Assembly (NCBI RefSeq): GCF_032854445.1
Contig: NC_088301.1
Span: forward strand, 17,506,018 to 17,570,017
DNA length: 64,000 bases
From: Liolophura sinensis
Lineage: Eukaryota; Mollusca; Polyplacophora; Chitonida; Chitonidae
Direction of reading: 5' to 3'
Shown: piece after piece, positions 63,775-64,000 of the stretch
Layout: each line of letters begins with the position of its first letter
Numbering within the stretch: position 1 is the stretch's first letter
Program-made: the position numbers and the translations under genes
The notes under the pieces: model-generated
Told to the model about the DNA's origin: nothing
Databases searched by the model: none
Seen by the model: the letters and a program-made list of their open reading frames with translations, nothing else

Positions 63775-63960
63775 GACCATCCGATATTGCTAATTCATTT
63801 ACCGATATCGAGAATTCATTTATAGATTTTAATACATATAAATATTTTCTCGGTATCGATAAAGGAATTACCGATATCCATAAGTCGCTGCCAATTTTTT
63901 ATATCCATAAATCCTGTATTGATTTCGATAAATGAATTAGTTGTATCCATAAAAAGTGTT
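63775..63960. repeat. ATCGAT-rich degenerate repeat, block 2
   Basis: Paralogue of 21425-21660, shorter and more diverged. Confidence 0.6.
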
Positions 63961-64000
63961 TCTCGTTGATTTTAATTGAAGTTACTGTTCCTTTTTAAGG

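Larger units (their letters stand above)
40245..64000 (+). repeat. Tandem segmental duplication, block 2
   Basis: Second block, about 2 kb longer than block 1 because of later SINEs, the kept RT relic, extra minisatellite units and other indels. Confidence 0.93.

Overview
This is a metazoan nuclear window, most likely from a mollusc and probably a bivalve. The support is: genes split into small exons with consensus GT-AG introns; receptor tyrosine phosphatase exons joined to EGF-like and fucolectin/F5-8-type exons, a combination typical of lophotrochozoans; abundant tRNA-headed SINEs; and relics of DIRS-type, Tc1-type and other elements. The species call is inference. There is no prokaryotic-style gene organisation, so nearly all long ORFs here are chance, repeats or exon read-through.

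The main structure is a head-to-tail tandem duplication. Positions 1-21711 and about 40245-64000 are collinear paralogous blocks, and both run off the window. The period grows from about 40.2 kb to 42.3 kb because of indels. Each block carries the transmembrane and cytoplasmic exons of a two-domain receptor-type protein tyrosine phosphatase (RPTP). Gene A (4544-18419) has its ectodomain exons upstream of the window. Gene B (31849-60713) appears complete: leader exon, partial EGF-like exon, a two-exon fucolectin-type lectin domain, two EGF-like exons, TM, a basic stop-transfer segment, an acidic linker, D1 and D2. D1 keeps the catalytic WPD and [10 protein letters not shown] motifs. D2 is degenerate ([15 protein letters not shown]) and is predicted to be a pseudophosphatase. 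In gene B one base is inserted in a D1 exon near 48842, which shifts the frame and gives an immediate stop. All other gene B exons are clean.

The spacer (about 21.7-31.8 kb) and the 5' half of gene B hold a second, local duplication of the leader-exon region (about 22.5-24.4 kb against 31.25-33.5 kb). The upstream leader copy has lost its splice donor. The spacer also holds a Tc1/mariner transposase with one internal stop, a reverse-transcriptase relic, and many minus-strand SINEs.

Mobile elements date the events. A minus-strand DIRS-type retroelement relic (RT-RNaseH plus tyrosine recombinase) sits in the intron before the TM exon in both copies, so it predates the duplication. So do the paired SINEs at 15.97/16.19 kb and 58.24/58.47 kb. 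SINEs at 45.4, 54.4 and 32.4 kb have an empty paralogous site and came later. Introns also differ by a (TA)n tract marking a deletion in A, an expanded minisatellite in B, and single-copy indels.
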